Assembly: GCF_013401555.1 (NCBI RefSeq)
Contig: NZ_CP058552.1
Location: forward strand, 2,790,001 to 2,854,000
Length of the DNA: 64,000 bases
Direction of reading: 5' to 3'
Source: Paenibacillus sp. E222
Lineage (GTDB): Bacteria; Bacillota; Bacilli; Paenibacillales; Paenibacillaceae
The notes under the pieces were generated by a model. The model ran no database searches, was not told the DNA's origin, and worked only from the letters and a program-made list of their open reading frames with translations. Position numbers and translations under genes: made by a program. Of this stretch, positions 53,969-64,000 are shown piece after piece (the stretch's first letter is position 1; every line of letters starts with the position of its first letter).

Positions 53969-56020
53969 ATGTTTAAAAAGCTTTTTGGTGTATTGCAAAG
54001 AGTAGGTAAAGCTCTTATGCTACCTGTAGCAATCTTGCCAGCGGCAGGTTTATTGCTAGGGATCGGTAACATGCTTGTGAATCCGGATTTCTTGCAGTAT
54101 GCAACAGTGCTAGATACCCCATGGGTAAGCTCAATCGCGACCATTATGATGAATGCGGGTCAGATCGTATTTGATAATCTGGCATTGCTGTTCGCTGTCG
54201 GTGTAGCCGTCGGGCTGGCCGGAGGCGAAGGTGTCGCAGGTCTTGCGGCCATCATCGGTTACTTGGTCATGAACGTGACTCTAGGTACGGCTGTTGGTGT
54301 TACACCAGCCATGATCGGTGAAGTACCAGGTTATGCGAGCATCTTGGGTATTCCTACATTGAGTACAGGCGTGTTCGGGGGTATCATCATTGGTATTACC
54401 GCCGCGCTATGTTACAATCGATTTTTCAAAATCGAACTGCCGTCTTACCTCGGTTTCTTTGCAGGTAAACGATTTGTTCCCATTGTCACTTCAGTCGTTT
54501 CCCTCTTAATCGGGTTGCTTCTGGTGATCATCTGGCCTCCAATTCAAAATGGGCTGAATGCTGTATCTCACTTCATGGTAGATACAAGTCCGACATTATC
54601 GGCATTCATATTTGGAGTGGTAGAACGGTCACTTATTCCGTTCGGACTGCATCACATTTTCTATTCACCATTCTGGTTTGAATTCGGTGAATATGTGAAC
54701 AAAGCTGGAGATGTCATTCGTGGTGACCAGCAAATCTTCTTCAATCAACTGCGTGATGGCGTGAACCTTACAGCGGGAACGTTCCAAGTTGGTAAATTCC
54801 CGTTCATGATGTTCGGTTTGCCAGCTGCGGCGCTTGCGATGTACCATGAAGCAAGACCGGAGCACAAAAAGTATGTTGCAGGGATCATGGGATCAGCTGC
54901 GCTGACTTCGTTCCTCACAGGGATTACAGAACCGCTTGAGTTCTCATTCCTGTTTGTAGCGCCAATCCTGTTTGCAGTACACTGTATCTTTGCAGGTTTG
55001 TCTTTCATGACAATGCAAATTCTTGGAGTCAAAATCGGGATGACATTCTCCGGTGGATTCATTGACTTCCTGATCTTCGGGATTATCCCGAACCGCACGC
55101 CTTGGTGGGATGTTATCATCGTAGGTTTGATTCTTGCAGTGATCTACTATTTCGGATTCCGCTTGATCATTCGCAAATTCAACCTCAAAACACCAGGTCG
55201 TGAAGAGGCGACACCTGAAACAACTTCGGGCGGTGGAGGCTCAGGTTCAACAGATGATCTGCCTCACAACATTCTTGCTGCATTCGGCGGACAAGAGAAT
55301 ATCAAACATCTGGATGCCTGCATTACTCGTTTGCGGATTGAAGTATATGAGAAATCCAGTGTAAATAAAGATCGTTTGAAACAATTGGGTGCATCTGGCG
55401 TACTTGAAGTGGGTAATAATGTACAGGCCATCTTCGGTACACGTTCAGATACGATTAAATCCCAAATGCAGGATATCATTGCAGGACGGACACCGGCACC
55501 AGCAGCTGTGGCTAAGCCAGCTCCTGAACAGGAAAAGGCGCAAGGTGAAGAAGGCGAACGTATTATTGCGGAAGACATCGTTATGCCAGTTAACGGCGAA
55601 TTGATGGATATCACAAACGTTCCTGATCCGGTCTTTGCTGAGAAAATGACAGGTGATGGCTTTGCTGTTCTGCCTCATGATGGCAAGATCACTTCTCCTG
55701 TATATGGTAAGGTGTTTAACGTATTTCCAAGCAAACATGCCGTGGGCATTATGTCTGACGGAGGCAAGGAAGTGCTTGTTCATATAGGTGTCAACACGGT
55801 GAAGCTGAAAGGACAGGGCTTCAACGTGCTCGTGCAGGAAGGCGACCTGGTATCTGCAGGACAGCCGATTATGGAAGTGGATCTGGAGTATGTGAAAGCT
55901 AATGCTCCGTCAATCATCTCTCCGATCATTTTCACCAACCTGCCAGAAGGCTCGACAGTAACGCTAACGAAAAGTGGGTTACTGAAAATTGGCGATCAGC
56001 CGATTATTGAGATAAAATAA
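53969..56020 (+). CDS. ptsG: Glucose-specific PTS enzyme IICBA
   Basis: A 683-residue permease-kinase that imports and phosphorylates glucose. IIC spans about residues 1-405 with roughly ten membrane segments; a Gly/Ser linker (TTSGGGGSGSTDD) leads to IIB (about 430-510, phosphorylated Cys in HLDACITRLR); another linker precedes IIA (about 530-683, histidines in PSKHAVGIM and VLVHIGVNTVKLKGQGF). The order IICBA equals Bacillus PtsG (699). AGAAAGGTGG precedes the ATG. Expression depends on the GlcT-controlled leader; ptsH and ptsI follow. Confidence 0.96.
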   Translation: MFKKLFGVLQRVGKALMLPVAILPAAGLLLGIGNMLVNPDFLQYATVLDTPWVSSIATIMMNAGQIVFDNLALLFAVGVAVGLAGGEGVAGLAAIIGYLVMNVTLGTAVGVTPAMIGEVPGYASILGIPTLSTGVFGGIIIGITAALCYNRFFKIELPSYLGFFAGKRFVPIVTSVVSLLIGLLLVIIWPPIQNGLNAVSHFMVDTSPTLSAFIFGVVERSLIPFGLHHIFYSPFWFEFGEYVNKAGDVIRGDQQIFFNQLRDGVNLTAGTFQVGKFPFMMFGLPAAALAMYHEARPEHKKYVAGIMGSAALTSFLTGITEPLEFSFLFVAPILFAVHCIFAGLSFMTMQILGVKIGMTFSGGFIDFLIFGIIPNRTPWWDVIIVGLILAVIYYFGFRLIIRKFNLKTPGREEATPETTSGGGGSGSTDDLPHNILAAFGGQENIKHLDACITRLRIEVYEKSSVNKDRLKQLGASGVLEVGNNVQAIFGTRSDTIKSQMQDIIAGRTPAPAAVAKPAPEQEKAQGEEGERIIAEDIVMPVNGELMDITNVPDPVFAEKMTGDGFAVLPHDGKITSPVYGKVFNVFPSKHAVGIMSDGGKEVLVHIGVNTVKLKGQGFNVLVQEGDLVSAGQPIMEVDLEYVKANAPSIISPIIFTNLPEGSTVTLTKSGLLKIGDQPIIEIK

Positions 56021-56098
56021 GAAGTGTTACAACAATGGCAAGCAAGTGTAAATATATGCAATGCCTAAAACTAAATTATTGAAAGTGAGATGATTGTA

Positions 56099-56374
56099 AT
56101 GCAACAAACATTCAGAATTACAGATGAAGATGGTATCCACGCACGTCCGGCGACAGCCCTGGTTAATACAGCAAACAAATTCAAAGGTGCAGAATCCTTT
56201 GCAGAAGCTAACGGTAAAAAAGTAACGTTGAAATCCATCCTGGGCGTACTTTCCCTTGGTCTGGAACAAGGCGACACTATCAGCATCATCGTTGAAGGCG
56301 AAGGAGAAGCTGAAGCTCTTCAAGCTCTGACAGACGTTATGGTTAACGAAGGGCTGGGCGAAATTAATGCTTAA
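56099..56374 (+). CDS. ptsH: Phosphocarrier protein HPr
   Basis: A 91-residue phosphocarrier between enzyme I and the sugar permeases. The active histidine is in GIHARPAT (His about 15) and the regulatory serine in [11 protein letters not shown] (Ser about 46), the site of HPr kinase, so CcpA catabolite control is likely to operate. Two ATG codons are in frame (56090, 56099); the second gives the usual N terminus MQQTFRI. Its stop overlaps the ptsI start. Confidence 0.95.
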   Translation: MQQTFRITDEDGIHARPATALVNTANKFKGAESFAEANGKKVTLKSILGVLSLGLEQGDTISIIVEGEGEAEALQALTDVMVNEGLGEINA

Positions 56375-58079
56375 TGTTTCTGGGATCGCGGCTTCGGCGG
56401 GTATTGCTATCGCCAAGGCGTTTATCTTGGAGCATCCCAATTACTCTGTAGAAAAACGCGAAATCAACGACGTTGACGCAGAGATCGCGAAACTCGACTC
56501 AGCACTGGGCAAGTCCCAGGCTGAGCTTGAGGCGATCAAAGAGCGTACTTTACAAGAGCTTGGCGAGAAAAAAGCTGAGATTTTTGCTTCGCATTTGCTC
56601 ATTCTGAATGACCCGGAACTGATTGATCCGGTTAAAGCGAAAATTGCAGATGATAAGGTTAATGCAGAATTCGCATTGAACGAAACAGCAACGCAATTTA
56701 TCGAAATGTTCGAAAACATGAAGAGTGCTTACCTGCAGGAACGTGCTGCGGATATGCGTGATGTAACCAAACGTGTGCTAAATCACTTGCTTGGTATCGA
56801 ATTCATGAGTCCGGCGGAGATCAGTGAAGAAGTGATCGTGCTTGCGGAGGATCTTACGCCTTCCGACACGGCTCAACTGAACCGTCAATATGTTAAAGGT
56901 TTCGCAACCAATATTGGTGGACGTACTTCTCACTCCGCGATCATGGCTCGTTCACTTGAAATTCCGGCTGTCGTTGGAACCAAGGACATTCTGGCTCAAG
57001 CGAAACAAGGTGATATGATTATCGTTGACGGTTTGGACGGTCACGTACTGGTTAATCCAACGGATGATGTGATTGCTGAGTATCGCTCCAAACAGGAACA
57101 GTACGATGCACAACGTGCCGAGTGGAGAAAACTGCGTGACGAGCCAACGGTAACGGTGGACAACGTTCATGTGGAACTGGCAGCCAACATTGGTACACCG
57201 AATGATGTTGCCGGTGTTCTGGAGAATGGCGGCGAGGCTGTAGGCCTGTACCGTACCGAGTTCCTGTACATGGGCAGAGACAAGCTTCCTTCTGAGGACA
57301 TTCAGTATAATGCTTATAAGGCTGTACTGGAAAAAATGGAAGGCAAACCTGTTGTTGTTCGTACACTCGACATCGGTGGAGACAAAGAGCTTCCATATCT
57401 GGATCTGCCAAAAGAAATGAATCCATTCCTCGGTTTCCGCGCAGTTCGTCTGTGTCTGGACCGTTTGGACATTTTCCGTACTCAATTGCGTGCATTGCTG
57501 CGTGCAAGTGTACATGGTAATCTGCGTGTTATGTTCCCAATGATCGCAACACTGGGTGAATTCCGTGAAGCCAAAGCTGTCCTGCTCGAAGAGAAGGAAA
57601 AGCTGGTTGCTGAAGGTATTGCTGTTTCAGACAGCATCCAACTGGGAATCATGGTCGAAATTCCTTCGACTGCGGTTCTGGCAGATCAATTTGCCAAAGA
57701 AGTGGATTTCTTCAGTATCGGAACGAACGATCTGATTCAATACACCATGGCTGCTGACCGTATGAACGAGCGTGTGTCGTATCTGTATCAACCATACAAC
57801 CCTGCTATCTTGCGTTTGGTTAAAATGGTAATTGATGCAGCGCACCGTGAAGGCAAATGGGTTGGCATGTGTGGAGAGATGGCCGGAGACGAAACAGCAA
57901 TTCCATTGCTGCTCGGTCTCGGACTGGATGAGTTCAGCATGAGCGCAACATCCATTCTGCCAGCTCGCAGTCAGATCACCAAGCTGTCCCGTGCAGACAT
58001 GCAAGAACTTGCTGCCAAAGCACTGGATATGCAAACGGCTGAACAAGTCGTTGAATTGGTTCAAAGCATTCAAGCGTAA
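56367..58079 (+). CDS. ptsI: PTS enzyme I (phosphoenolpyruvate-protein phosphotransferase)
   Basis: A 570-residue enzyme that moves phosphate from PEP to HPr. The phosphorylated histidine is in [15 protein letters not shown] near residue 190; the PEP-binding barrel shows [12 protein letters not shown] near 290, [32 protein letters not shown] near 455 and the cysteine in GMCGEMAGD near 505. The ATG at 56367 overlaps the last 8 bases of ptsH, so translation is coupled. It closes the ptsG-ptsH-ptsI operon. Confidence 0.97.
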   Translation: MLNVSGIAASAGIAIAKAFILEHPNYSVEKREINDVDAEIAKLDSALGKSQAELEAIKERTLQELGEKKAEIFASHLLILNDPELIDPVKAKIADDKVNAEFALNETATQFIEMFENMKSAYLQERAADMRDVTKRVLNHLLGIEFMSPAEISEEVIVLAEDLTPSDTAQLNRQYVKGFATNIGGRTSHSAIMARSLEIPAVVGTKDILAQAKQGDMIIVDGLDGHVLVNPTDDVIAEYRSKQEQYDAQRAEWRKLRDEPTVTVDNVHVELAANIGTPNDVAGVLENGGEAVGLYRTEFLYMGRDKLPSEDIQYNAYKAVLEKMEGKPVVVRTLDIGGDKELPYLDLPKEMNPFLGFRAVRLCLDRLDIFRTQLRALLRASVHGNLRVMFPMIATLGEFREAKAVLLEEKEKLVAEGIAVSDSIQLGIMVEIPSTAVLADQFAKEVDFFSIGTNDLIQYTMAADRMNERVSYLYQPYNPAILRLVKMVIDAAHREGKWVGMCGEMAGDETAIPLLLGLGLDEFSMSATSILPARSQITKLSRADMQELAAKALDMQTAEQVVELVQSIQA

Positions 58080-58156
58080 TGTAATTTTACGGGGTTTCCA
58101 CCCGATTTTAAGGGTTTCTTTTTCCGATAAAAAAGCTGCAGTCGTGCAGCGATTTT

Positions 58157-58194
58157 GCCGGTATCTGTTGTTATAGCAGATACCGGCTTTTTTT
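58157..58194 (+). terminator. Terminator of the pts operon
   Basis: GCCGGTATCTG / CAGATACCGGC with a 9-base loop and seven T. Confidence 0.92.
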
Positions 58195-58253
58195 GTTCTG
58201 AGCCGGTATTTCTATTGTAAGGTTTGTCTTAAGCAGACGGAATCAATAAAAGA

Positions 58254-58296
58254 AGACACAGCAACAGCGGCTTAGAGCTAGGCTGTTACTGTGTCT
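58254..58296 (-). terminator. Terminator of the gcvT-gcvPA-gcvPB operon
   Basis: AGACACAGCAACAGC / GCTGTTACTGTGTCT, a 15-bp stem with one A-C mismatch; on the minus strand it is followed by TCTTTTATT. Confidence 0.78.
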
Positions 58297-58338
58297 ATAT
58301 GTGCCGATATCGGAATTGCGTTTTTTTGTCAGACTGTT

Positions 58339-59922
58339 TTAACTGCAAGCGCAGTTCAATACAGGTTTACGGGCTGCTGTTGTTTCATCCAGACGGGTAA
58401 CCGGTGTGCTATAAGGGGCATTGAGTACCAGTTCAGGTGTCTCTTCTGCTTCCTTGGCAATACGAATCATCGTATCGATGAACCCATCAAGGGTTTCTTT
58501 GCTCTCGGTTTCCGTTGGTTCAATCATGATGCACTCCTCCACGTTCAGTGGGAAGTACACGGTTGGCGGGTGATACCCAAAATCAAGCAATCGTTTGGCA
58601 ACATCCAGTGTACGTACACCGTACTGCTTCAACCCCCGGCCAGACATAACAAATTCATGTTTGCATACGCCTGGATACGGAATCTCGTAGTAAGGTGCGA
58701 GACGAGCCATCATGTAGTTGGCATTGAGCACCGCACATTCAGATACCCGACGTAAGCCTTCAGGTCCATAAGTACGAATGTAGGCATAGGCGCGGACCAG
58801 AATACCGAAGTTACCATAGTACGCTTTGACCCGGCCAATGGATTGATCACCTTCACGATCCAATGCATATATACCCTCATCATTTTTGATGACCATCGGT
58901 TTCGGCAGAAATGGAATCAAGCGGCTCTTCACGCCAACCGGGCCGGCACCAGGTCCACCTCCGCCGTGCGGAGTACTCATTGTTTTGTGCAAATTCAGAT
59001 GCACCACATCGAAGCCCATATCGCCAGGCCGAGTGATGCCCATAATGGCATTGGAGTTGGCTCCATCGTAGTACAGCAGGCCACCTGCCTGGTGCACAAT
59101 GGAGGCAATCTCCTGAATGTCTTTTTCAAAAAGGCCGAGTGTGTTCGGGTTAGTCAGCATGAGCGCTGCGGTGTCCGAACCAACAGCTGCGCGAAGTGCG
59201 TCCAGATCCACCAGCCCGTCTGCGCGGGAAGGGATCGTTACCGTTTCGAAACCTGCTACGGTTGCACTTGCCGGGTTGGTCCCGTGAGAAGAGTCCGGTA
59301 CGATAACTTTTGTACGCTGTTCACCACGGCCTTCGTGGTAGGCGCGGATCATCATGAGCCCGGTCCATTCGCCATGTGCACCAGCGGCAGGTTGCAGCGT
59401 AACGGCGTCCATACCGGTTAGTCCGGCAAGGTCATTTTGCAACGTGTAGAGCAGCTCAAGTGCACCTTGAATGCTGGATTCGTGCTGATAGGGGTGAATT
59501 TTGGCGAACCCGTTGTAACGGGCCACATCCTCATTAATCTTCGGATTATATTTCATCGTACAAGAACCCAGTGGATAGAATCCGTTATCTACCCCGAAAT
59601 TACGACGAGACAGGGCAGTGTAGTGGCGAATGACGTCAACTTCAAAAACCTCAGGCAATGCTGCTGCTTCAGACCGGAGCAATTCCCGGGGAATCAGGGA
59701 ATCCACAGCTTGACGGGGAACGTCGCATTCAGGCAAGGAATAAGCGACCCGACCCGGACTGCTGAGTTCGAAAATCAACGATTGCTCCGGTGCTGGAGAG
59801 GCAGTCTGATTAGTGACTGTTGTGATAGTTTCAGGTTGGCCCGAAGTGGAGATAGAGGTTACCGTTTCAGATTGTCCTTGTGCCGATGTTGTCGTTGTCT
59901 TTGTTGTCGTTTCCTGAGTCAC
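58339..59922 (-). CDS. gcvPB: Glycine dehydrogenase (decarboxylating) subunit 2
   Basis: A 527-residue PLP subunit of the glycine cleavage P-protein. The PLP lysine is in [21 protein letters not shown] near residue 310, after [11 protein letters not shown] and [12 protein letters not shown]. Typical subunits have about 485-490 residues; here the first ~45 are a Thr/Ser/Gln-rich tail containing two similar units, [11 protein letters not shown] and [10 protein letters not shown], before the conserved [11 protein letters not shown]. The C terminus ends NCACS, also unusual. The GTG start overlaps the gcvPA stop (GTGA) and has GGAGGG upstream; a start nearer the conserved region without the tail is not marked by a ribosome site. 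Confidence 0.94.
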   Translation of the reverse strand: MTQETTTKTTTTSAQGQSETVTSISTSGQPETITTVTNQTASPAPEQSLIFELSSPGRVAYSLPECDVPRQAVDSLIPRELLRSEAAALPEVFEVDVIRHYTALSRRNFGVDNGFYPLGSCTMKYNPKINEDVARYNGFAKIHPYQHESSIQGALELLYTLQNDLAGLTGMDAVTLQPAAGAHGEWTGLMMIRAYHEGRGEQRTKVIVPDSSHGTNPASATVAGFETVTIPSRADGLVDLDALRAAVGSDTAALMLTNPNTLGLFEKDIQEIASIVHQAGGLLYYDGANSNAIMGITRPGDMGFDVVHLNLHKTMSTPHGGGGPGAGPVGVKSRLIPFLPKPMVIKNDEGIYALDREGDQSIGRVKAYYGNFGILVRAYAYIRTYGPEGLRRVSECAVLNANYMMARLAPYYEIPYPGVCKHEFVMSGRGLKQYGVRTLDVAKRLLDFGYHPPTVYFPLNVEECIMIEPTETESKETLDGFIDTMIRIAKEAEETPELVLNAPYSTPVTRLDETTAARKPVLNCACS

Positions 59923-61274
59923 AGCGATCCCTCCAATACACGTGCGAATTCATCGATCTCTTCCTTACTGCGTCGTTCCGTAACCGCAATCAGCATATGT
60001 CCGGCGAGCTCTGGATAATCACGTCCAAGTTCATACCCGCCAATGAAACCTGCATCGAGCAATTTCAGTTGCAGTGGTTCCACGTTTGTTCCTTGAGGCA
60101 GTTGGATCACAAACTCATTGAATGTAGGGGCGGTAAATGTAAGAGAGACGCCTGGAATTGCGGTAAGCGTGTTAAGGGCATAATGGCTCTTTTGCAAATT
60201 CAGATCAGCGACGTCGATCATGCCTTGTTTACCCATAATAGACATATAGACAGAGGCGCTCAGCGCGAGTAACGCCTGGTTGGAACAGATGTTGGACGTC
60301 GCCTTTTCCCGGCGGATATGCTGTTCCCGTGCTTGCAGCGTGAGTACAAAACCACGCTTGCCGTTGCGGTCCGTTGTCTGGCCTACAATTCGGCCAGGAA
60401 TCCGACGCATATGAGCCTGGGATACGGCGAAGTATCCGCATGTTGGGCCGCCGAGTGAAGCGGCGATACCAAGGGGCTGTGCATCGCCAACAACGATGTC
60501 AGCACCCAGCTTGCCTGGGGCTTCCAGCAGACCCAGCGATAGCGGGTTGGCGCTGACCACGAGCAGGCTCTTGTGCGCATGCGCAAGGTCTGCGGCCTGT
60601 TTTACATTTTCCACGGCGCCGAAGAAGTTCGGGCTCTGGATCATGACGGCTGCGGTGTCATCGGAAACGGCGGCTTGCAGGGCATCCCAGTCTGTTACTC
60701 CATTTTGATATCCAATCTCAACAATCTCCAGATTGAGGCCGTGTGCGTAAGCTTGCAATACCTGACGGGACTCAGGGTGCACGGTACGTGACACAATCAG
60801 CTGTTTGCGGCGGGTTGCTGCTGCGGCCAGATTGCCTGCTTCCGCAAATGCAGTTGCACCATCGTACATGCTGGCATTGGCTACGGCCATGCCTGTTAAC
60901 TCACAAATGTAAGATTGAAACTCGAAAATCGCCTGCAATTCTCCTTGGCTGATCTCGGGTTGATAGGGTGTATAGGCAGTGTAGAACTCGGAACGGGAGA
61001 TGACATGATTAATGACAGAGGGAACGTGGTGATCGTAAATGCCTGCGCCCAGGAAGCTGGCGTGTGTCTCGAAGTTGGCATTGGCTCCCGCCTGCTTCGA
61101 CATATGACGTGTCAGTGCATATTCATCCAGTTTGGAGGAAACGGGCAGTTCACCCTGATAGCGAATCTCCTGTGGAATGTCATGGAACAGATCCTCAATC
61201 GTTTCCACACCGATGGTTGCCAACATGGCACTCTGATCCTGCTCGGTCATGGGAATGTAGCGATGCTTGCTCAT
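59919..61274 (-). CDS. gcvPA: Glycine dehydrogenase (decarboxylating) subunit 1
   Basis: A 451-residue subunit of the split P-protein, in the usual size range. It begins [19 protein letters not shown], includes [34 protein letters not shown] and GGPTCGYFA. Together with GcvPB it decarboxylates glycine and passes the aminomethyl group to lipoylated GcvH. Its ATG overlaps the gcvT stop by 4 bases (ATGA) and its own stop overlaps the gcvPB start, so the three genes are tightly coupled. Confidence 0.95.
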   Translation of the reverse strand: MSKHRYIPMTEQDQSAMLATIGVETIEDLFHDIPQEIRYQGELPVSSKLDEYALTRHMSKQAGANANFETHASFLGAGIYDHHVPSVINHVISRSEFYTAYTPYQPEISQGELQAIFEFQSYICELTGMAVANASMYDGATAFAEAGNLAAAATRRKQLIVSRTVHPESRQVLQAYAHGLNLEIVEIGYQNGVTDWDALQAAVSDDTAAVMIQSPNFFGAVENVKQAADLAHAHKSLLVVSANPLSLGLLEAPGKLGADIVVGDAQPLGIAASLGGPTCGYFAVSQAHMRRIPGRIVGQTTDRNGKRGFVLTLQAREQHIRREKATSNICSNQALLALSASVYMSIMGKQGMIDVADLNLQKSHYALNTLTAIPGVSLTFTAPTFNEFVIQLPQGTNVEPLQLKLLDAGFIGGYELGRDYPELAGHMLIAVTERRSKEEIDEFARVLEGSL

Positions 61275-62407
61275 GCTTGATCAGCTCCTTGAGTAGGTGT
61301 CTTTGATTCACGTGTCCGTTTATGAAAAGGGGTCTTCACGACCTCGGCTTTTAGTTTCTTGCCACGAATCTCAATCTCCAGCGGGGTACCCAATGCAGCA
61401 TATTTGCTGTCAATCAAGGCCAGCCCCAGATTACGTTTCAACGTAGGCGACTGGGTGCCTGTGGTCACTTCACCAATCTGCACGCCTTCGGCGTAAATGG
61501 GATAATGAGGGCGAGGGATGCCGCGCTCCAGTACTTCGATGCCGACCAGCTTGCGCGCAGGCCCATCATTTTTTTGCTGCAACAAGGCTTCATGTCCGAT
61601 AAACGGGCCTGCATTTAGCTTCACAAACATGCCAACGCCAGCCTCCAGCGGTGAGATGGTTGCAGACAATTCCTGTCCATACAGAGGAAGCTTGGCTTCA
61701 AAGCGCAGCGTATCCCGAGCTCCTAGTCCAGTCGGAACGAGTCCGTGACCTTCTCCGGCTTGCATCAATCCGTTCCAGACCTCAGCGGCTTGTTCTGCAG
61801 GAACGTATAGCTCAAAGCCATCTTCACCCGTGTATCCGGTGCGGGATAACAGCAATGTAACGCCACATACCTTCGCATTTGCCACAAAGCGGAAAGGCTC
61901 AATCGATGACACATCGGTGTCTGTCACCGTTCTGAGAATATCCACTGCCAGCGGACCTTGCAGAGCAAGCAGCGCCGTTTGATCCGAATCATTGGTCATC
62001 GTTACGCCTGGCGTCATGTGCTGTTGCAGCCATGCCCAGTCCTTGTCGATGTTGGAGGCGTTAACGACCAGCATATAATGCTGTTCTTTCAGTTTATAGA
62101 TCAGCAGATCATCGACCACGCCGCCATCCGGATAACACATTAACGTGTATTGGGCCTGACCGGGAACGAGTGTTGTTACATCATTGGTGGTCATGTGCTG
62201 TAAAAAAGCTTCCGCGTGTTCACCTTGGACGGTGAATTCGCCCATGTGGGATACATCAAATAATCCGGCACGTTCTCGCACCGCTTCATGCTCTTTCTGA
62301 ATTCCACTGAATTGTACCGGGAGCTCCCAACCGCCAAAATCAATGCATCGTACGCCTTCATATTGCTGATAGAGTGGAAAGAGTGGGGTTCTAAGCAAAT
62401 CGGACAT
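61271..62407 (-). CDS. gcvT: Aminomethyltransferase (glycine cleavage T-protein)
   Basis: A 378-residue tetrahydrofolate-dependent enzyme releasing ammonia from aminomethyl-GcvH. It shows [25 protein letters not shown] with the catalytic Asp region near residue 100 ([10 protein letters not shown]), [15 protein letters not shown] near 200, and [17 protein letters not shown] short hydrophilic tail ([17 protein letters not shown]) follows the domain. GAGGTGATTGG precedes the ATG. It is first in the operon and lies behind the glycine riboswitch. Confidence 0.95.
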   Translation of the reverse strand: MSDLLRTPLFPLYQQYEGVRCIDFGGWELPVQFSGIQKEHEAVRERAGLFDVSHMGEFTVQGEHAEAFLQHMTTNDVTTLVPGQAQYTLMCYPDGGVVDDLLIYKLKEQHYMLVVNASNIDKDWAWLQQHMTPGVTMTNDSDQTALLALQGPLAVDILRTVTDTDVSSIEPFRFVANAKVCGVTLLLSRTGYTGEDGFELYVPAEQAAEVWNGLMQAGEGHGLVPTGLGARDTLRFEAKLPLYGQELSATISPLEAGVGMFVKLNAGPFIGHEALLQQKNDGPARKLVGIEVLERGIPRPHYPIYAEGVQIGEVTTGTQSPTLKRNLGLALIDSKYAALGTPLEIEIRGKKLKAEVVKTPFHKRTRESKTPTQGADQA

Positions 62408-62554
62408 CCAATCACCTCGTCATGGGCCGTCAACCGGCCGAGTGTATAACCGTGGATCAATGAATCTGGCATCACATTTTATTATAAAAGTAAGGCAAGG
62501 GCGCTATAGGCAGCGCCGCTCTATAACCTGTTTTCGTTTTTTTGGGAAAAAGGA

Positions 62555-62612
62555 AAAGGACAGGCCAAAGAACCGGCATGCCAGAAGCACGCTGTATTCT
62601 TAGGCTCTGTCC
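62555..62612 (-). terminator. Expression platform of the glycine riboswitch
   Basis: On the minus strand GGACAGAGCC pairs with GGCCTGTCC across about 35 bases, followed by TTTTCCTTTTT. Ligand binding by the aptamers would prevent this terminator and let gcvT be read. Confidence 0.7.
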
Positions 62613-62822
62613 TTGGTACCTGAGAGTTACCCCGCCGCCTGATGCAGCAGGTTTCCCCTTGGGTGATCATAACGCCCGCACAGGGCGAATAGATGCTCTC
62701 CAGAGTTGCGTCCCGTAAAAGTCCTTTTGCCTGAGAGATTCACCTCCGCTTGTCGGTGGTTTACTCCTTCGGCGTTACCGCATGTACACCCTGATTCGGG
62801 TGTCAAGGGTAATCTCTCCCTT
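62605..62822 (-). ncRNA. Tandem glycine riboswitch (two aptamers) upstream of gcvT
   Basis: On the minus strand two gcvT-type aptamers follow each other. The first opens GGGAGAGATTACC (about 62822) and closes with GAATCTCTCAGGCAAAAGGAC (given in part, about 62720-62745). The second opens GGAGAGCATC (about 62701) and closes with AACTCTCAGGTACCAAGGAC (about 62610-62632). The GGAGAG/CTCTCAGG pairs and the short linker are diagnostic. Glycine binding turns the operon on. Confidence 0.95.
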
Positions 62823-63177
62823 TACATTCATCCGCGGGTATTGCATAGACCAATTAAACACATTGACTACTCTCATTAAAGCCTGAATCGTCTATTGATG
62901 TCAAGAACGATATCATAGAAATGAATAAAAAACCGAATGATATTTTTATTTTATTTCTTAATGTTCGTCTATTTATAAAGATCGCGCTTACTTTTCTAAT
63001 ATTCACCATTATATGTAGGGAGGGCCCATTTGAGTTACAGGTATATAAGGAAGAAAATCAAATAAATTGTGAGGTATCTTGACATTTGAATCGAAAATAT
63101 CATACGCTATGTTCTGGGAAAAAGGTTAAGGTCAAAGAAACGCATGCACTCATTAATGAAAAGCGAGGCGGATATCG
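62823..63177. promoter_or_regulatory. Divergent control region gcvT / gcvH
   Basis: An AT-rich 355-base gap with no gene. For gcvT (minus strand): TTGACA (62899-62904), 18-base spacer, TTTAAT (62875-62880). For gcvH (plus strand): TTGACA (63079-63084), 18-base spacer, TACGCT (63103-63108). No second riboswitch precedes gcvH. Confidence 0.55.
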
Positions 63178-63567
63178 ATGAGCGAATTGAAAAGTGATTT
63201 CCTGTACAGTGAAGAGCACGAATGGGTGCAGACCGTTGGGGAGGATACCGTACGTATTGGCATTACCGAGTTCGCGCAGCATCAGCTGGGTGACATTGTG
63301 TTTGTAGAATTGCCTGACCTGGAATCGGATGTAAAAGCGGAAGACAGTATTGGAACGATTGAATCCGTCAAAACCGTTTCAGATTTGTTTTCTCCTGTCA
63401 GTGGAACGATTATTGCTGTGAATGATGCATTGCAGGATTCCCCGGAGCTGGTTAACAACTCTCCTTATGAGGAAGGCTGGATGATCGAGATTCGTGTTGA
63501 AGGCGACCTGACAGCAGCGCTATCCACATTGATGAATGCGGATGCGTATCGTAAACATACGGAATAA
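63178..63567 (+). CDS. gcvH: Glycine cleavage system H protein
   Basis: A 129-residue lipoyl carrier protein. The lipoylated lysine is in TIESVKTVSDLFSPVSG near residue 64, and the C-terminal NNSPYEEGWMIEI is typical. In Bacillus-type genomes GcvH also supplies lipoyl groups to other complexes, which may explain why it is separate from gcvT-gcvPA-gcvPB and outside the riboswitch. GAGG lies 11 bases before the ATG. Confidence 0.96.
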   Translation: MSELKSDFLYSEEHEWVQTVGEDTVRIGITEFAQHQLGDIVFVELPDLESDVKAEDSIGTIESVKTVSDLFSPVSGTIIAVNDALQDSPELVNNSPYEEGWMIEIRVEGDLTAALSTLMNADAYRKHTE

Positions 63568-64000
63568 TATGAAGGTATAATTCATTGGTTGGATCGAGAG
63601 CTATAGCTTGATGTAAAAGTCCGTTTAGCTTGAAAAAAATGAAATGATTGTTTATAGATCCGGATAGTGACACTGCTTATTCGGAGAATACTTGGGCGCA
63701 ATGGCCTCACCTGAGACAGGGTGAGGTGATTGCGCTTTTTTGCCGTTGTTAAATGATGAATGGGATGGAATGTTTATCACTCTAATGTGTTCCAATATCA
63801 TTTCTAAATTAAATAGAAATGGCTCGTTTAAATAGAATATATTTACCATTTTATTTGTCATTAAAATGGGCTAATTCGTGGGTATGATACATGAAAGGGA
63901 ATAACAGGTTCCATTCCATATACAAGGTCAAACGTTAGAAAATCCTTTAAATTTAAATCTTGTCATCAACGTTCATGACGGAAGTAGGTTTTCATTTCGT
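63568..64000. other. Intergenic region after gcvH, no gene seen
   Basis: Apart from the gcvH terminator the region is AT-rich and holds no frame with a credible ribosome site. A GGTATGATAC near 63880-63890 could be a -10 region for a gene beyond the window, but no -35 fits. Confidence 0.5.
63696..63741 (+). terminator. Terminator after gcvH
   Basis: GCGCAATGGCCTCACC / GGTGAGGTGATTGCGC stem with loop TGAGACAG, followed by six T, about 130 bases after the gcvH stop. Confidence 0.88.

Overview
The window looks like a chromosomal segment of a Paenibacillus-type Firmicute. The evidence is gene order and regulation: a rarA / cymR / cysteine desulfurase / yrrD / yrrI / T-box-alaS / yrzL / yqgF / yrzB / mltG / U32-U32 block close to the Bacillus subtilis order, strong AGGAGG-type ribosome sites with frequent TTG and GTG starts, a GlcT-controlled ptsGHI locus, and a gcvT-gcvPA-gcvPB operon behind a tandem glycine riboswitch. 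It reads as core chromosome; I see no rRNA, tRNA, CRISPR array or intact mobile element.

Layout. 1-9.3 kb: end of a purine permease, an ABC exporter, the RNA polymerase-recycling helicase HelD, a DMT exporter plus SDR oxidoreductase divergent from a LysR regulator, and rarA. 9.35-11.9 kb: a degenerate insert flanked by two 86-bp perfect copies of the rarA 3' end. It holds a fragment of a second rarA-like gene, an AT-rich membrane protein gene of unknown function with a fourfold internal repeat, a remnant of a second member of that family, a truncated NlpC/P60 gene and the left end of an IS30-like element. This is the only clear accessory region. 12-18.9 kb: a two-gene fluoride channel, mnmA, cymR, a heptad-repeat coiled-coil protein, cysteine desulfurase, YrrD, a small zinc-ribbon protein and an AI-2E family permease. 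18.9-27 kb: alaS T-box, alaS, ireB, yqgF, two DUF1292 proteins, mltG and the two U32 proteins for tRNA wobble uridine hydroxylation.

27-44 kb: a chemoreceptor, a class B penicillin-binding protein, another AI-2E permease, a polysaccharide deacetylase, ilvD, a KGG-repeat stress protein, a membrane acyltransferase, KDG kinase plus KDPG aldolase, a hydrolase, a HAD phosphatase, a sirtuin and an aldo/keto reductase. 44-53 kb: an AraC regulator divergent from the Leloir operon galK-galE-galT, a flavoprotein, an iron alcohol dehydrogenase, and the membrane-stress pair yuaF-floT behind a SigW-like promoter. 53-58 kb: glcT, the ptsG leader with its RNA antiterminator, ptsG-ptsH-ptsI. 58-63.6 kb: the glycine cleavage operon (minus strand) divergent from gcvH.

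Sugar entry and breakdown is a recurring theme (glucose PTS with its antiterminator, galactose operon, KDG/KDPG pair), alongside tRNA maturation (mnmA, U32 pair, alaS) and envelope functions. I do not see a complete new defence or biosynthetic system. The items most worth a second look are the rarA-flanked insert with its repeat-built membrane protein, the three-arm hairpin in front of glcT, a perfect TGTGA-N6-TCACA palindrome before kdgK, and the low-complexity N-terminal extension of GcvPB.
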